NCBI RefSeq assembly: GCF_009831765.1
Contig: NZ_WSSB01000016.1
Span: forward strand, 3,151 to 61,310
From: Craterilacuibacter sinensis
GTDB lineage: Bacteria; Pseudomonadota; Gammaproteobacteria; Burkholderiales; Chromobacteriaceae
Reading direction: 5' to 3'
DNA length: 58,160 bases
In this document: positions 1 to 7,775 of the stretch, one piece after another
How the letters are laid out: each line of letters starts with the position of its first letter
How positions within the stretch are numbered: position 1 is the first letter of the stretch
Notes under the pieces: model-generated
Told to the model about the DNA's origin: nothing
Databases searched by the model: none
Seen by the model: the letters and a program-made list of their open reading frames with translations, nothing else
Made by a program: the position numbers and the translations under genes

Positions 1-12
1 ACAATTTGGCAG

Positions 13-99
13 GCCCAGGTGGCGGAATTGGTAGACGCACTAGGTTCAGGTCCTAGCGCCCGCAAGGGTGTGGAAGTTCGAGTCTTCTCTTGGGCACCA
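13..99 (+). tRNA. tRNA-Leu (anticodon CAG)
   Basis: An 87-nt class II tRNA with CCA encoded at the 3' end. The acceptor stem GCCCAGG pairs with CTTGGGC (one G-U). The D-arm reads GGCGGAATTGGTAGACGC. The five-pair anticodon stem CTAGG/CCTAG closes the loop TTCAGGT, which gives anticodon CAG, reading CUG. There is a long variable arm typical of leucine tRNAs, and the T-loop is GTTCGAGTC. An intrinsic terminator follows 12 bases downstream, so this is a single tRNA or the last one of a transcript that enters from the left edge. Confidence 0.97.
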
Positions 100-110
100 A
101 CAGATATTTA

Positions 111-142
111 AGTCATTGAGTTTTGCTCAATGGCTTTTTTAT
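111..142 (+). terminator. intrinsic terminator of the tRNA-Leu transcript
   Basis: The arms AGTCATTGAG and CTCAATGGCT form a ten-pair stem with one G-U around a TTTTG loop. A run of six T follows directly. Confidence 0.85.
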
Positions 143-197
143 CGTCCATATTCTGCGCCCCCCTCTTCTATTTACTCTTCGCGCGAAACAAACCCGA

Positions 198-230
198 TAA
201 AAAGCCCGACAAGCGCTAGCCTGCCGGGCA
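198..230 (-). terminator. intrinsic terminator of the antiporter gene
   Basis: GC-rich arms (GCCCG...CGGGC with inner pairs, and a small AGCGCT palindrome in the loop) are followed on the minus strand by a T-run. It lies about 57 bases after the stop of the NhaD-like gene. Confidence 0.75.
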
Positions 231-286
231 ATCTTTACACCTTAATCAAGGCAGGCTTAAATTCAAACCCGCCCCGATCATTCCCA

Positions 287-1684
287 TCAGAAGAATACCA
301 GCGTCAGGATGCCGAATACCGGCAGCAGGAAGCAGATGGACCAGCCCATATAACCGAAGAAGCTAGGCATTTTCACGCCACGCTGTTCGGCAATGGCCTT
401 GACCATAAAGTTGGGAGCATTACCGATATAGGTATTGGCACCCATAAAGACCGCACCCATGGAAATGGCCAGCAAGGTATCCGCCATCGGCCCCATCATG
501 GTCTGTGCATCGCCATGTGCGAGGTTGAAGAACACCAGATAGGTCGGCGCATTATCCAGGAAGCTGGACAAGATACCCGTCATCCAGAAATACATGGTAT
601 CGATCGGCGCACCCGAACTGTCCGACACCATATGTACCAATGGTGCCAGATGGCCATCGGTACCGGCCTTGAGAATGGCAATCACCGGTGCGATGGTGAC
701 AAAGATACCGGCAAACAGCTTGCCGACTTCCAGAATCGGGTCCCAGTTGAAATCGTTTCCGGCACGCACCTGCTTGGGCGTCAGTTTCAGCGAGACCGCC
801 GCAATCATCAGCAACAGCACATCGCGTACGATATTCTGCAGTTCCCAATGCGTACCCATCACGTCAAAACTGATACCCGGCTTCCAGAAACCGGACAGCA
901 GCACACCACCGACAACCCCTGCCAGCAGGAAGAAGTTGAACTTGCCGTGGATCTTGATCGGGCTGTCCTTGGTCTTGTCGACCGGGTTCACACCATCCTT
1001 GGCAAAGAAATAGCTATCGACGGCAAAGAAAATAGCCAGCAGGGAGAGCGAAGTCAGCAGCACCGGCAAGGCCATATGCTGCAAGGTCCAGCCGAAGGTC
1101 ACACCCTTGAGGAAGCCAAGGAAGAGCGGCGGATCACCCAGCGGGGTCAGACCGCCGCCGACGTTGGCAACCAGGAAGATGAAGAACACGACCACATGCA
1201 CATTGTGCTTGCGGTTGTCGTTGGCCTTGAGCAAGGGGCGGATCAGCAGCATCGCCGCACCGGTGGTCCCCATAATGGAAGCCAGCACGGTACCGATAGC
1301 CAGAATCGTGGTATTGAGCTTGGGCGAGCCATGCAGATTGCCCCAGATCAGAATCCCGCCCGACACCGTATAAAGGGCAAACAGCAGGATAATAAACGGG
1401 ATGTACTCGGCAATCATCGCATGCACGACAACAGACAACGCCATACCAAAGCCGAAGACGGCAATAAACGGCACCAGAAACAGCACGGTCCACATCGCGG
1501 TAATCTTGCCGAAGTGGTGATGCCAGAAACCCGGGGCAAAAATAGGGAACAGCGCAATCGACAGCAGGATGCCGGCAAACGGCAGACCCCAAATCAGACT
1601 CAGCGTCGAACCATCCAGATCCGCTGCCTGCGCCAATGCCGGCAACAGCGCAAGACTCGCTGCTGTAAGCAAGGTTTTAATCAT
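287..1684 (-). CDS. NhaD-like Na+/H+ antiporter (CitMHS/ArsB-NhaD superfamily)
   Basis: A 465-residue inner-membrane protein with many hydrophobic segments, predicted to exchange sodium for protons. The N-terminus (MIKTLLTAASLALLPALAQA) looks like a cleavable signal peptide, as in NhaD-type proteins. The conserved ion-transport loops are visible: GTTGAAMLLIRPLL around residue 140 and NVGGGLTPLGDPPLFLG around 175-190. A second NAPTYLVFFN/GNAPNF pair lies in the C-terminal half, reflecting the inverted-repeat fold. The ATG is preceded by TAGGAGA at good spacing. It is a single gene between a stem-loop region and its own terminator. The family is clear, but the ion cannot be read from sequence. 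Confidence 0.85.
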   Translation of the reverse strand: MIKTLLTAASLALLPALAQAADLDGSTLSLIWGLPFAGILLSIALFPIFAPGFWHHHFGKITAMWTVLFLVPFIAVFGFGMALSVVVHAMIAEYIPFIILLFALYTVSGGILIWGNLHGSPKLNTTILAIGTVLASIMGTTGAAMLLIRPLLKANDNRKHNVHVVVFFIFLVANVGGGLTPLGDPPLFLGFLKGVTFGWTLQHMALPVLLTSLSLLAIFFAVDSYFFAKDGVNPVDKTKDSPIKIHGKFNFFLLAGVVGGVLLSGFWKPGISFDVMGTHWELQNIVRDVLLLMIAAVSLKLTPKQVRAGNDFNWDPILEVGKLFAGIFVTIAPVIAILKAGTDGHLAPLVHMVSDSSGAPIDTMYFWMTGILSSFLDNAPTYLVFFNLAHGDAQTMMGPMADTLLAISMGAVFMGANTYIGNAPNFMVKAIAEQRGVKMPSFFGYMGWSICFLLPVFGILTLVFF

Positions 1685-1699
1685 TATGTCTCCTAAAGT

Positions 1700-1748
1700 G
1701 GCAAGCCCTTTAGCCGGGCTTGCCGATTAACCCGGCCAATAAGGCCGG
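1700..1748. terminator. two stem-loops between gloA and the antiporter gene
   Basis: CCGGCC-AATAA-GGCCGG (1732-1748) lies just inside the gloA end. GGCAAGCCC-loop-GGGCTTGCC (1700-1724) lies just upstream of the antiporter's ribosome binding site. Neither has a T-run, so they may act as 3'-end stabilisers or a weak terminator for the long upstream operon. Confidence 0.5.
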
Positions 1749-1755
1749 ACACCAT

Positions 1756-2145
1756 TTACTGAGTACCCTTCTGGATAAACTCAATTTTATAACCATCCGG
1801 ATCTTCGACAAAGGCAATGACGGTAGAGCCATGCTTCATCGGACCGGCTTCACGCACCACCTTGCCACCCTTGGCGCGTACCGCATCGCAGGCAACATAG
1901 GCGTCATCCACTTCTACCGCCAGATGGCCGAAGGCATCACCCAGCGCATAGGATGCCGTATCCCAGTTATGGGTCAGCTCCAGCACCGTGCCCGATGTCT
2001 CGTCACCATAGCCGACAAAGGCCAGGGTAAAACGGCCCTCCGGATAATCGCTACGACGCAGCAACTTCATCCCCAGCACGTCCTGATAAAACGCCAGCGA
2101 GTGCTCAAGATTGCCAACGCGCAGCATGGTATGCAGTAAACGCAT
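1756..2145 (-). CDS. gloA: lactoylglutathione lyase (glyoxalase I)
   Basis: A 129-residue cytosolic metalloenzyme that isomerises the hemithioacetal of methylglyoxal and glutathione to S-lactoylglutathione. The start [14 protein letters not shown] is the standard GloA start, and the ATG is preceded by AGGAGA; the longer in-frame extension lacks family similarity. Metal ligands expected in the family are visible: H5 (LLHTM), the Glu in VLELTHNWD, the His in [10 protein letters not shown], and the Glu in GYKIEFIQ near the end. It is the last gene of the minus-strand run that begins at glyQ, 25 bases after the YgjP-like gene. Confidence 0.95.
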   Translation of the reverse strand: MRLLHTMLRVGNLEHSLAFYQDVLGMKLLRRSDYPEGRFTLAFVGYGDETSGTVLELTHNWDTASYALGDAFGHLAVEVDDAYVACDAVRAKGGKVVREAGPMKHGSTVIAFVEDPDGYKIEFIQKGTQ

Positions 2146-2170
2146 GATGTCTCTCCTATACGAAAACCGT

Positions 2171-2887
2171 TCAGCCCAGACTAAACAGTTGATTACCATG
2201 CGCCTTGAGCCAGTCGCGCCCTGTCTGCCAAGCCGGCAGCAGGCGCGCAACCTCAGCCCAGAACGCAGGCGAATGATTCAAATGAGCCAGATGAGCCAGC
2301 TCGTGTGCCATCACATAATCCAGCACAAAGGCTGGCGCCTGAATCAGGCGCCAGTTAAGGCGCACCTTGCCAGCTGCAGTGCAGGAGCCCCAGCGGGTGC
2401 GCGCGCCAGACAACTGCCAGCCCTGCATCTGGCGGGCAAGCCTTGCTGCAAACACGGCCAGCCGGGCGGGATACTCCAGTGCCGCTTGCCGGCTTAAGGC
2501 CCGCGCCAGCGCGGCACGCAATAGTTCTGGCTCAGCTTCGCCGGACAAACCGTAAACCCGCGCTTCGGTTTCATCCAGCACCACCCGCTGCCGAGTCCCG
2601 CCGCAAAAAACAATGGGCAGCTGCCTGCCCATCAGAAGCACACTCTCCGGCAGCAAGGCCTTAGCCTGCGCCAAAGCGCGCTGTTGCTGCCAATGGTGAC
2701 GTATCCAGTTCGTGCGCTGAATCAGCAGGTCGCGGATATAAGTCACCGGCACTTGCGGGTGGGCTACAACCTCCAGTGCATCATGGCGCATACGCAAGGC
2801 AATGCTTTTACGCGGGCGGCGCAAGATGACGACCGCCAGTTCGCCCTCAGGCAGAATGAGCGAGCGCAATGCGTGCCTGCTTTTCAT
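2171..2887 (-). CDS. YgjP/SprT-like (DUF45) zinc metallopeptidase-like protein
   Basis: A 238-residue protein of the M48-related YgjP family. The zinc-binding [16 protein letters not shown] motif lies near residue 195, preceded by the family's [18 protein letters not shown] segment. The cellular role is not settled. The ATG at 2887 (MKSRHALRS) is preferred over a TTG at 2938 because the family domain begins a few residues later, but no strong ribosome binding site is visible for either. The gene overlaps the end of the upstream acyltransferase by about 40 bases, so the two are probably translationally coupled. Confidence 0.85.
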   Translation of the reverse strand: MKSRHALRSLILPEGELAVVILRRPRKSIALRMRHDALEVVAHPQVPVTYIRDLLIQRTNWIRHHWQQQRALAQAKALLPESVLLMGRQLPIVFCGGTRQRVVLDETEARVYGLSGEAEPELLRAALARALSRQAALEYPARLAVFAARLARQMQGWQLSGARTRWGSCTAAGKVRLNWRLIQAPAFVLDYVMAHELAHLAHLNHSPAFWAEVARLLPAWQTGRDWLKAHGNQLFSLG

Positions 2888-3626
2888 CGGGGTGAGCACA
2901 AGGGCCGACGCCACCGATTTCGCGCTGACGCGCCTCAATCCACTCGCCCACCTGTGCCATCATGGCTTCCGGCCCCATCTCGTCACACGGATAAACAGGT
3001 TTGCCGATAACCAGCGTAATCTCGCCCGGATGCTTGATGAAGGCATTGCGCGGCCAGAATTCGCCGGCATTGTGCGCTACCGGCACCAAAGGCATATCCA
3101 GTTGCTTAGACATGCGCGCCGCACCGGGGCGATATTTACCCACCACCCCGGGACGAATGCGCGTCCCTTCGGGAAAGACGGTAATCCAGAAGCCGTGGCG
3201 CTTACGCTCCAGACCTTGCTGCTGCATGCGCCGGTTGGCATTGGAGCGATCGGAGCGATTGATCATGATGGCGTTCATCAGCCACAAGCCCCAGCCAAAA
3301 AACGGCACCCATAGCAGCTCGCGCTTGGCGACATAAATCTGATCCGGAAAAATCTTTTGCAGCGCCAGCGTCTCCCAGCCCGACTGGTGCTTGGAGCAGA
3401 TAATCGATGGCACATCGGGAATGTTTTCTTGCCCGATCACCCGGTACTTGAGGCCGACTACATGCTCAAGTACCCATAACAACATCAGCGCCCACGACTT
3501 GCCGAAAATATGACGCCGCCGCCGGGGCAGCCAGGCACAGACAAACAGCGCAGTAAAGCACAGCGGTGTCAGCACGATCACCGCCAGCCAGTAAACCAGA
3601 TTGCGAATTAACAGCCCCAGGGTCAT
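2847..3626 (-). CDS. plsC: lysophospholipid acyltransferase, PlsC family (1-acyl-glycerol-3-phosphate acyltransferase)
   Basis: A 259-residue membrane-bound acyltransferase, predicted to acylate the sn-2 position of lysophosphatidic acid in phospholipid synthesis. An N-terminal membrane segment (NLVYWLAVIVLTPLCFTALFV) precedes the catalytic region. The H-x4-acid box appears as HQSGWE, with Glu where classical PlsC has Asp; this variant occurs in part of the family. The FPEGTR glycerol-phosphate box and a VPVAHNAGEFW block follow. It lies 19 bases after gmhB in the same operon, an arrangement seen in many betaproteobacteria. A related lysophospholipid substrate is possible. Confidence 0.88.
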   Translation of the reverse strand: MTLGLLIRNLVYWLAVIVLTPLCFTALFVCAWLPRRRRHIFGKSWALMLLWVLEHVVGLKYRVIGQENIPDVPSIICSKHQSGWETLALQKIFPDQIYVAKRELLWVPFFGWGLWLMNAIMINRSDRSNANRRMQQQGLERKRHGFWITVFPEGTRIRPGVVGKYRPGAARMSKQLDMPLVPVAHNAGEFWPRNAFIKHPGEITLVIGKPVYPCDEMGPEAMMAQVGEWIEARQREIGGVGPCAHPDEKQARIALAHSA

Positions 3627-3645
3627 GCGCCTACTCCGTCATGCA

Positions 3646-4182
3646 TCAGCCAGCGATCAAATGGGTCGCCGCTTCAAATAGATTGTCAAATACCAGTGTA
3701 CCGGCCGGCAAATTGCCGGCGGCCAGTGTTTTTTCACCCTTGCCGGTGCGTACCAGAATAGGCTGCCCCCCCACAGCGGCAATCGCCTCCAGGTCGCGCA
3801 GGCTGTCGCCTATCATCGGCAAGCCTTCCAGCCTGACATTGAAACGCTCGGCGATGTCCTGCACCATGCCCGGCATCGGCTTGCGGCAGCCGCATTTATC
3901 ATTGGCGGTATGCGGGCAGATAAAGACGGCATCGATGCGCCCGCCAGCCTGATTGACCAGGCGGTGCATTTTTTCATGCATGGCATTCAGCGCATGCACA
4001 TCGAACAGGCCGCGGCCTATGCCCGACTGGTTGGTTGCCACCACCACATGCCAGCCGGACTGGGTCAGGTTGGCGACCGCTTCCAGACTCTTGTCCAGCG
4101 GTATCCATTCCAGCGTGTTTTTGACGAAATCGTCGCGATCCTGATTGATCACGCCGTCGCGGTCGAGAATGACGAGTTTCAT
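3646..4182 (-). CDS. gmhB: D-glycero-beta-D-manno-heptose 1,7-bisphosphate 7-phosphatase
   Basis: A 178-residue HAD-superfamily phosphatase that removes the 7-phosphate in ADP-heptose synthesis for the LPS inner core. The nucleophile motif is LDRDGVIN (residues 5-12), followed by ATNQSGIGRG and the Cys/His zinc site CPH...CGCRKP. The C-terminal acid motif is MIGDSLRDLEAI. The length is typical of GmhB. It sits between glyS and plsC in one minus-strand run. The related histidinol-phosphatase domain is the main alternative, but no histidine genes are nearby. Confidence 0.93.
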   Translation of the reverse strand: MKLVILDRDGVINQDRDDFVKNTLEWIPLDKSLEAVANLTQSGWHVVVATNQSGIGRGLFDVHALNAMHEKMHRLVNQAGGRIDAVFICPHTANDKCGCRKPMPGMVQDIAERFNVRLEGLPMIGDSLRDLEAIAAVGGQPILVRTGKGEKTLAAGNLPAGTLVFDNLFEAATHLIAG

Positions 4183-4186
4183 AGTT

Positions 4187-4270
4187 GGGGATCAGGGAAC
4201 CGGGATCAGGGAATCGGAACACCGGTGGTCAACACCGGCATCCCAGCTCCCTCATCCCCTCCCTGACCCC
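4187..4270. repeat. intergenic inverted/direct repeat between glyS and gmhB
   Basis: GGGGATCAGGGA at 4187 recurs almost exactly as GGGATCAGGGAATCGG at 4202. The outer arm pairs with TCCCTGACCCC at 4260-4270, and AACACCGG occurs twice in the centre. The transcript could fold into a long stem. The region has no open frame, so it may be an mRNA processing or stability element inside the operon. Confidence 0.55.
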
Positions 4271-4277
4271 TGCCTCC

Positions 4278-6344
4278 TTAGTCGGCCAACAAGGAAATGT
4301 CGGCTACACGGTTAAACAGCTCGGCCAGACGCGACAGCAAGGCAATGCGGTTGGCGCGCACGGCTGCGTCGTCTGCCATCACCATCACGCCGTCGAAGAA
4401 AGCATCGACCGGTGTTTTCAGGCTGGACAACTGTGCCAGGGCACCGGCAAAGTCATGCGCGGCAAACTTGGCATCCACCTCGGGCGCAATCGCCTCGATC
4501 GCGGCAAACAGCGCACGCTCGGCGTCCTCGGCAAACAAGGCCGGATTCACCGCACCGATGTCGCCCTCGGCTTTTTTCAGGATGTTTTTCACCCGTTTAT
4601 TGGCCGCCGCCAGCGTGGCCGCTTCCGGCAATGCCTTAAACTCGGCCACCGCTGCCAGCACCGCACGCACTTCGTCCAGACGGCTAGGCGTCAGCGACAG
4701 CACGGCATCGATCTCGTCGCCCTTGTAATCGGCGGCGAGGAAATGCTTGAGGCGCTCCAGACTGAAGGCGAACACTTCGTCTGCTGTCGCGTCCGACAAC
4801 AGACCCGCCGGGAATACGGCCGCCGTTTCGGCAATGATGTCCTTCAGATCCAGCGGCGACGCCAGCACCATGCGCAGCACGCCCAAGGCGGCGCGACGCA
4901 GTGCAAACGGGTCTTTATCGCCGGTCGGAATCAAGCCTATGCCCCAGATGCCGACAATAGACTCGAGCTTGTCAGCCAAAGCGACCGCCGTCGCCACATC
5001 ACTTTGCGGCAAGGTATCACCGGCAAAACGCGGGTGGTAATGGCCTTCAATCGCCTGTGCCACGACAGCGCTTTCGCCATCATGCGAGGCGTAATACATG
5101 CCCATCACGCCTTGCAGCTCAGGGAACTCGCCCACCATATCGGTCACGAGGTCAGCCTTGGCCAGACGCGCGGCGCGGCGCGCAGCGTCGACATCGGCGC
5201 CCAGCTTGGCGGCAAATACGCCGGCCAGCGTTTCCAGGCGCGCGACGCGCTCCAGCTGCGAGCCGATCTTGTTGTGGTAGACCACGCCGGAGAGTTTCTC
5301 CAGACGCGAGGCCAGCGGCAGCTTCTGGTCCTGCTCGAAGAAGAACTTGGCATCCGACAGGCGCGCGCGCAATACGCGCTCGTTGCCCTGAATCACATGC
5401 GAAGGATCGGCCGCCTCGATATTCGACACCAGCAAGAAGCGGTTCATCAGCTTGCCGGCACGGTCCAACAGCGGGAAGTACTTCTGGTTCTGCTGCATGG
5501 TCAGAATCAGGCATTCCTGCGGCACCTTGAGGAACTCGGCTTCGAAGCCGGCTTCCAGCACCACCGGCCACTCCACCAGCGCACACACTTCATCGATCAG
5601 CGCATCATCGGCAGCAATCGTTGCGCCCAGTACGGCGGCAGCATCATGCAGGCGCTTGGCGATCAGCTCGCGCCGCGCCACAAAGCTGGCAACAACCTTG
5701 CCCGCATCAAACAGGGTACGCGCATAGCTGTCGGCCGACTCGACCAGCACTTCGCCTTCGCTCATAAAGCGGTGGCCACGGGTGGCGTTGCGGCTCTTCA
5801 GCCCCAGCACTTCGCCTTCGACCACGGTTTCGCCCCACAACATCATCAGGCCATGCACCGGACGCACGAACATATGGTCGCTATCGCCCCAGTGCATCAG
5901 CTTGGGGGCCGGCAGCTTTTTCATCGCCAGCTCAACGACGGCGGTCAGTACTGCCGACAGGCTCTCGCCCGGCTTGACGCTCTGGTAGGCGTACACATCC
6001 TGCTTGCCATCGTTCAGCGTGATCAGCTCGGACACGGCCACACCGCAGGAGCGGGCAAAACCTTCCAGCGCCTTGGACGGCTGGCCGTCCTTCATGCCGG
6101 CGGCGAGCGACGGGCCTTTCTTGACCAGCGTCTGCTCGGGCTGCAGATTGAGCACATCAGGCAGGCTCACCGCCAGGCGGCGCGGGCTGGCAAACACGGT
6201 AGCGACGGCATCGGCATCGACAAACGCCATGCGCTTGAGTTCGCTACTGATGGTGTCGGCAAAACTGGCCGCCAGTTTTTGCAACGCCTTGGGCGGCAAC
6301 TCCTCGGTGAGGAGTTCGATAAGCAACGTGGCTTTCATAGTCAT
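4278..6344 (-). CDS. glyS: glycine--tRNA ligase, beta subunit
   Basis: A 688-residue beta subunit of the bacterial alpha2-beta2 glycyl-tRNA synthetase; it recognises tRNA-Gly. The start MTMKATLLIELLTEELPPKALQKL matches the family, as do the KKGPSLAAGMKDG region and the C-terminal anticodon-binding domain ending LFNRVADISLLAD. The length matches the E. coli protein (689). The ATG overlaps the stop of the preceding small gene (ATGA), so translation is probably coupled. A GTG/ATG choice two codons in cannot be excluded. Confidence 0.97.
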   Translation of the reverse strand: MTMKATLLIELLTEELPPKALQKLAASFADTISSELKRMAFVDADAVATVFASPRRLAVSLPDVLNLQPEQTLVKKGPSLAAGMKDGQPSKALEGFARSCGVAVSELITLNDGKQDVYAYQSVKPGESLSAVLTAVVELAMKKLPAPKLMHWGDSDHMFVRPVHGLMMLWGETVVEGEVLGLKSRNATRGHRFMSEGEVLVESADSYARTLFDAGKVVASFVARRELIAKRLHDAAAVLGATIAADDALIDEVCALVEWPVVLEAGFEAEFLKVPQECLILTMQQNQKYFPLLDRAGKLMNRFLLVSNIEAADPSHVIQGNERVLRARLSDAKFFFEQDQKLPLASRLEKLSGVVYHNKIGSQLERVARLETLAGVFAAKLGADVDAARRAARLAKADLVTDMVGEFPELQGVMGMYYASHDGESAVVAQAIEGHYHPRFAGDTLPQSDVATAVALADKLESIVGIWGIGLIPTGDKDPFALRRAALGVLRMVLASPLDLKDIIAETAAVFPAGLLSDATADEVFAFSLERLKHFLAADYKGDEIDAVLSLTPSRLDEVRAVLAAVAEFKALPEAATLAAANKRVKNILKKAEGDIGAVNPALFAEDAERALFAAIEAIAPEVDAKFAAHDFAGALAQLSSLKTPVDAFFDGVMVMADDAAVRANRIALLSRLAELFNRVADISLLAD

Positions 6345-6766
6345 TGTATTTTCTTGCTCTGAGCGGTTCGTCCAAGCCGGCACACCTCGCGCATCATCGC
6401 GGCGGCGACCGACCCCTGATCTACGGGCTGCCAGGCCCAGTCGTATTCCGGCAAGGGGAACATCTGCGTATAGACATTCCGGCCGGAGGCGGTATAGAAA
6501 TTGGCGCCGACAAAGACATACTGGTATTTGCTGCAATCAGCCCAGCCGCTCAAACGGCGGATGTGGTAACTGATGCCCAGCTTGGCATCCTTCTGGCGCA
6601 GGGTGAACCGCTCCTGGTTGACGAAGTGGATCCTGCCGTTTTCGCGCCAGATGGAAGCCGGGTCTATCGCCAGTTGCAAGGCAGCCCCGTCCTCGTACAC
6701 CAGCCAGTTGTCAGCCAGCACGGGCGTGCTGGCCAGACACAAAGACAGGAGAATCCGGTTTTTCAC
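6341..6766 (-). CDS. secreted surface-adhesin E-like protein between glyQ and glyS
   Basis: A 141-residue protein with a signal peptide (KNRILLSLCLASTPVLA). The mature part (NWLVYEDGAALQLAIDPASI...) resembles the Adhesin_E / surface-adhesin protein E family. Two Cys (in WADCSKY and REVCRLG) could form the family disulfide. The start is a GTG two bases after the glyQ stop, and its stop overlaps the glyS start as ATGA, so it is embedded in the synthetase operon. An envelope protein wedged between two subunits of one enzyme is unexpected. Its function is unknown; the family assignment is by pattern only. Confidence 0.7.
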   Translation of the reverse strand: MKNRILLSLCLASTPVLADNWLVYEDGAALQLAIDPASIWRENGRIHFVNQERFTLRQKDAKLGISYHIRRLSGWADCSKYQYVFVGANFYTASGRNVYTQMFPLPEYDWAWQPVDQGSVAAAMMREVCRLGRTAQSKKIQ

Positions 6767-6767
6767 T

Positions 6768-7661
6768 TCAATCGGCCTTGGGGCACATCGGGAAACCCAG
6801 TGCCTCGCGCGACGCGTAATAAGCCTGCGCCACACCGCGCGACAGGGTACGCACGCGGCCGATATAGGCGGCGCGTTCGGTCACCGAAATGGCACCGCGC
6901 GCATCCAGCAGGTTGAAGCTGTGACCGGCCTTGAGCACCATTTCGTAAGCCGGCAACGCCAGCGGAATCTCCAGCAGGCGTTTGGCTTCGGATTCGTAGT
7001 AGCTGAACAGCTCGAACAGCTTGTCGACGTTGGCGTATTCGAAGTTGTAGGTCGACTGCTCGACCTCGTTCTGGTGATAAACGTCGCCATACGTCACGCG
7101 CTGGCCGTTCGGATACACCGTCCACAGCAGGTCGTAAACGTTTTCCACGCCCTGCAGATACATGGCCAGACGTTCGATACCGTAGGTAATCTCACCCAGC
7201 ACCGGCTTGCAATCGAGGCCGCCAACCTGCTGGAAGTAAGTGAACTGGGTCACTTCCATACCGTTCAGCCAGACTTCCCAACCCAGACCCCATGCGCCCA
7301 GAGTCGGATTTTCCCAGTCGTCTTCGACAAAACGGATGTCGTGGATGGTCGGATCGATGCCCAGTACCTTGAGCGAGCCCAGATACAGCTCCTGAATATT
7401 GTCAGGGCTAGGCTTCAACGCCACCTGGAACTGGTAGTAATGCTGCAGGCGGTTCGGGTTTTCACCATAGCGCCCATCCTTGGGACGGCGCGAAGGCTGG
7501 ACATAGGCCGCGTTCCAAGGTTCGGGGCCGATTGCGCGCAGGCAGGTGGCCGGATGCGAAGTTCCGGCGCCCACCTCCATATCGAAGGGCTGCATAAGCA
7601 CGCAGCCCTGCTGGCTCCAATAATTCTGCAGCGTAAGGATGATTTCCTGGAAGGTCAGCAT
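6768..7661 (-). CDS. glyQ: glycine--tRNA ligase, alpha subunit
   Basis: A 297-residue class II catalytic alpha subunit that activates glycine and charges tRNA-Gly together with GlyS. It opens with [15 protein letters not shown] and contains the family blocks [37 protein letters not shown] and [16 protein letters not shown]. It is the first gene of the minus-strand operon that runs to gloA. A TAGAAT -10-like hexamer lies about 31 bases upstream (7692-7697), just after the terminator of the neighbouring gene. Confidence 0.98.
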   Translation of the reverse strand: MLTFQEIILTLQNYWSQQGCVLMQPFDMEVGAGTSHPATCLRAIGPEPWNAAYVQPSRRPKDGRYGENPNRLQHYYQFQVALKPSPDNIQELYLGSLKVLGIDPTIHDIRFVEDDWENPTLGAWGLGWEVWLNGMEVTQFTYFQQVGGLDCKPVLGEITYGIERLAMYLQGVENVYDLLWTVYPNGQRVTYGDVYHQNEVEQSTYNFEYANVDKLFELFSYYESEAKRLLEIPLALPAYEMVLKAGHSFNLLDARGAISVTERAAYIGRVRTLSRGVAQAYYASREALGFPMCPKAD

Positions 7662-7716
7662 GGCGTGTCAGTATGAAAGAATCAAACGTCGATTCTAACG
7701 GTTCAGGACGGCGGGG

Positions 7717-7748
7717 AAAAGCAAACGGCAGGGAAGAAGCCCCTGCCG
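7717..7748 (-). terminator. intrinsic terminator after the protoporphyrinogen oxidase gene
   Basis: CGGCAGGG-loop-CCCTGCCG forms an eight-pair GC stem. On the minus strand it is followed by TTTGCTTTT. It separates the oxidase gene from glyQ. Confidence 0.85.
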
Positions 7749-7775
7749 TGGTAGGAAAACCGCTTATTTACCCAA

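Noticed and set aside
68-1696. Long plus-strand open frame (542 codons) opposite the antiporter gene
   Set aside because: It is an antisense frame rich in His, Gln and Arg with no domain. The minus frame has a signal peptide, family motifs, a ribosome site and a terminator.
4185-6362. Plus-strand open frame of 725 codons opposite glyS
   Set aside because: It has antisense composition (His/Gln/Arg-rich), and glyS motifs and length fit exactly on the minus strand.
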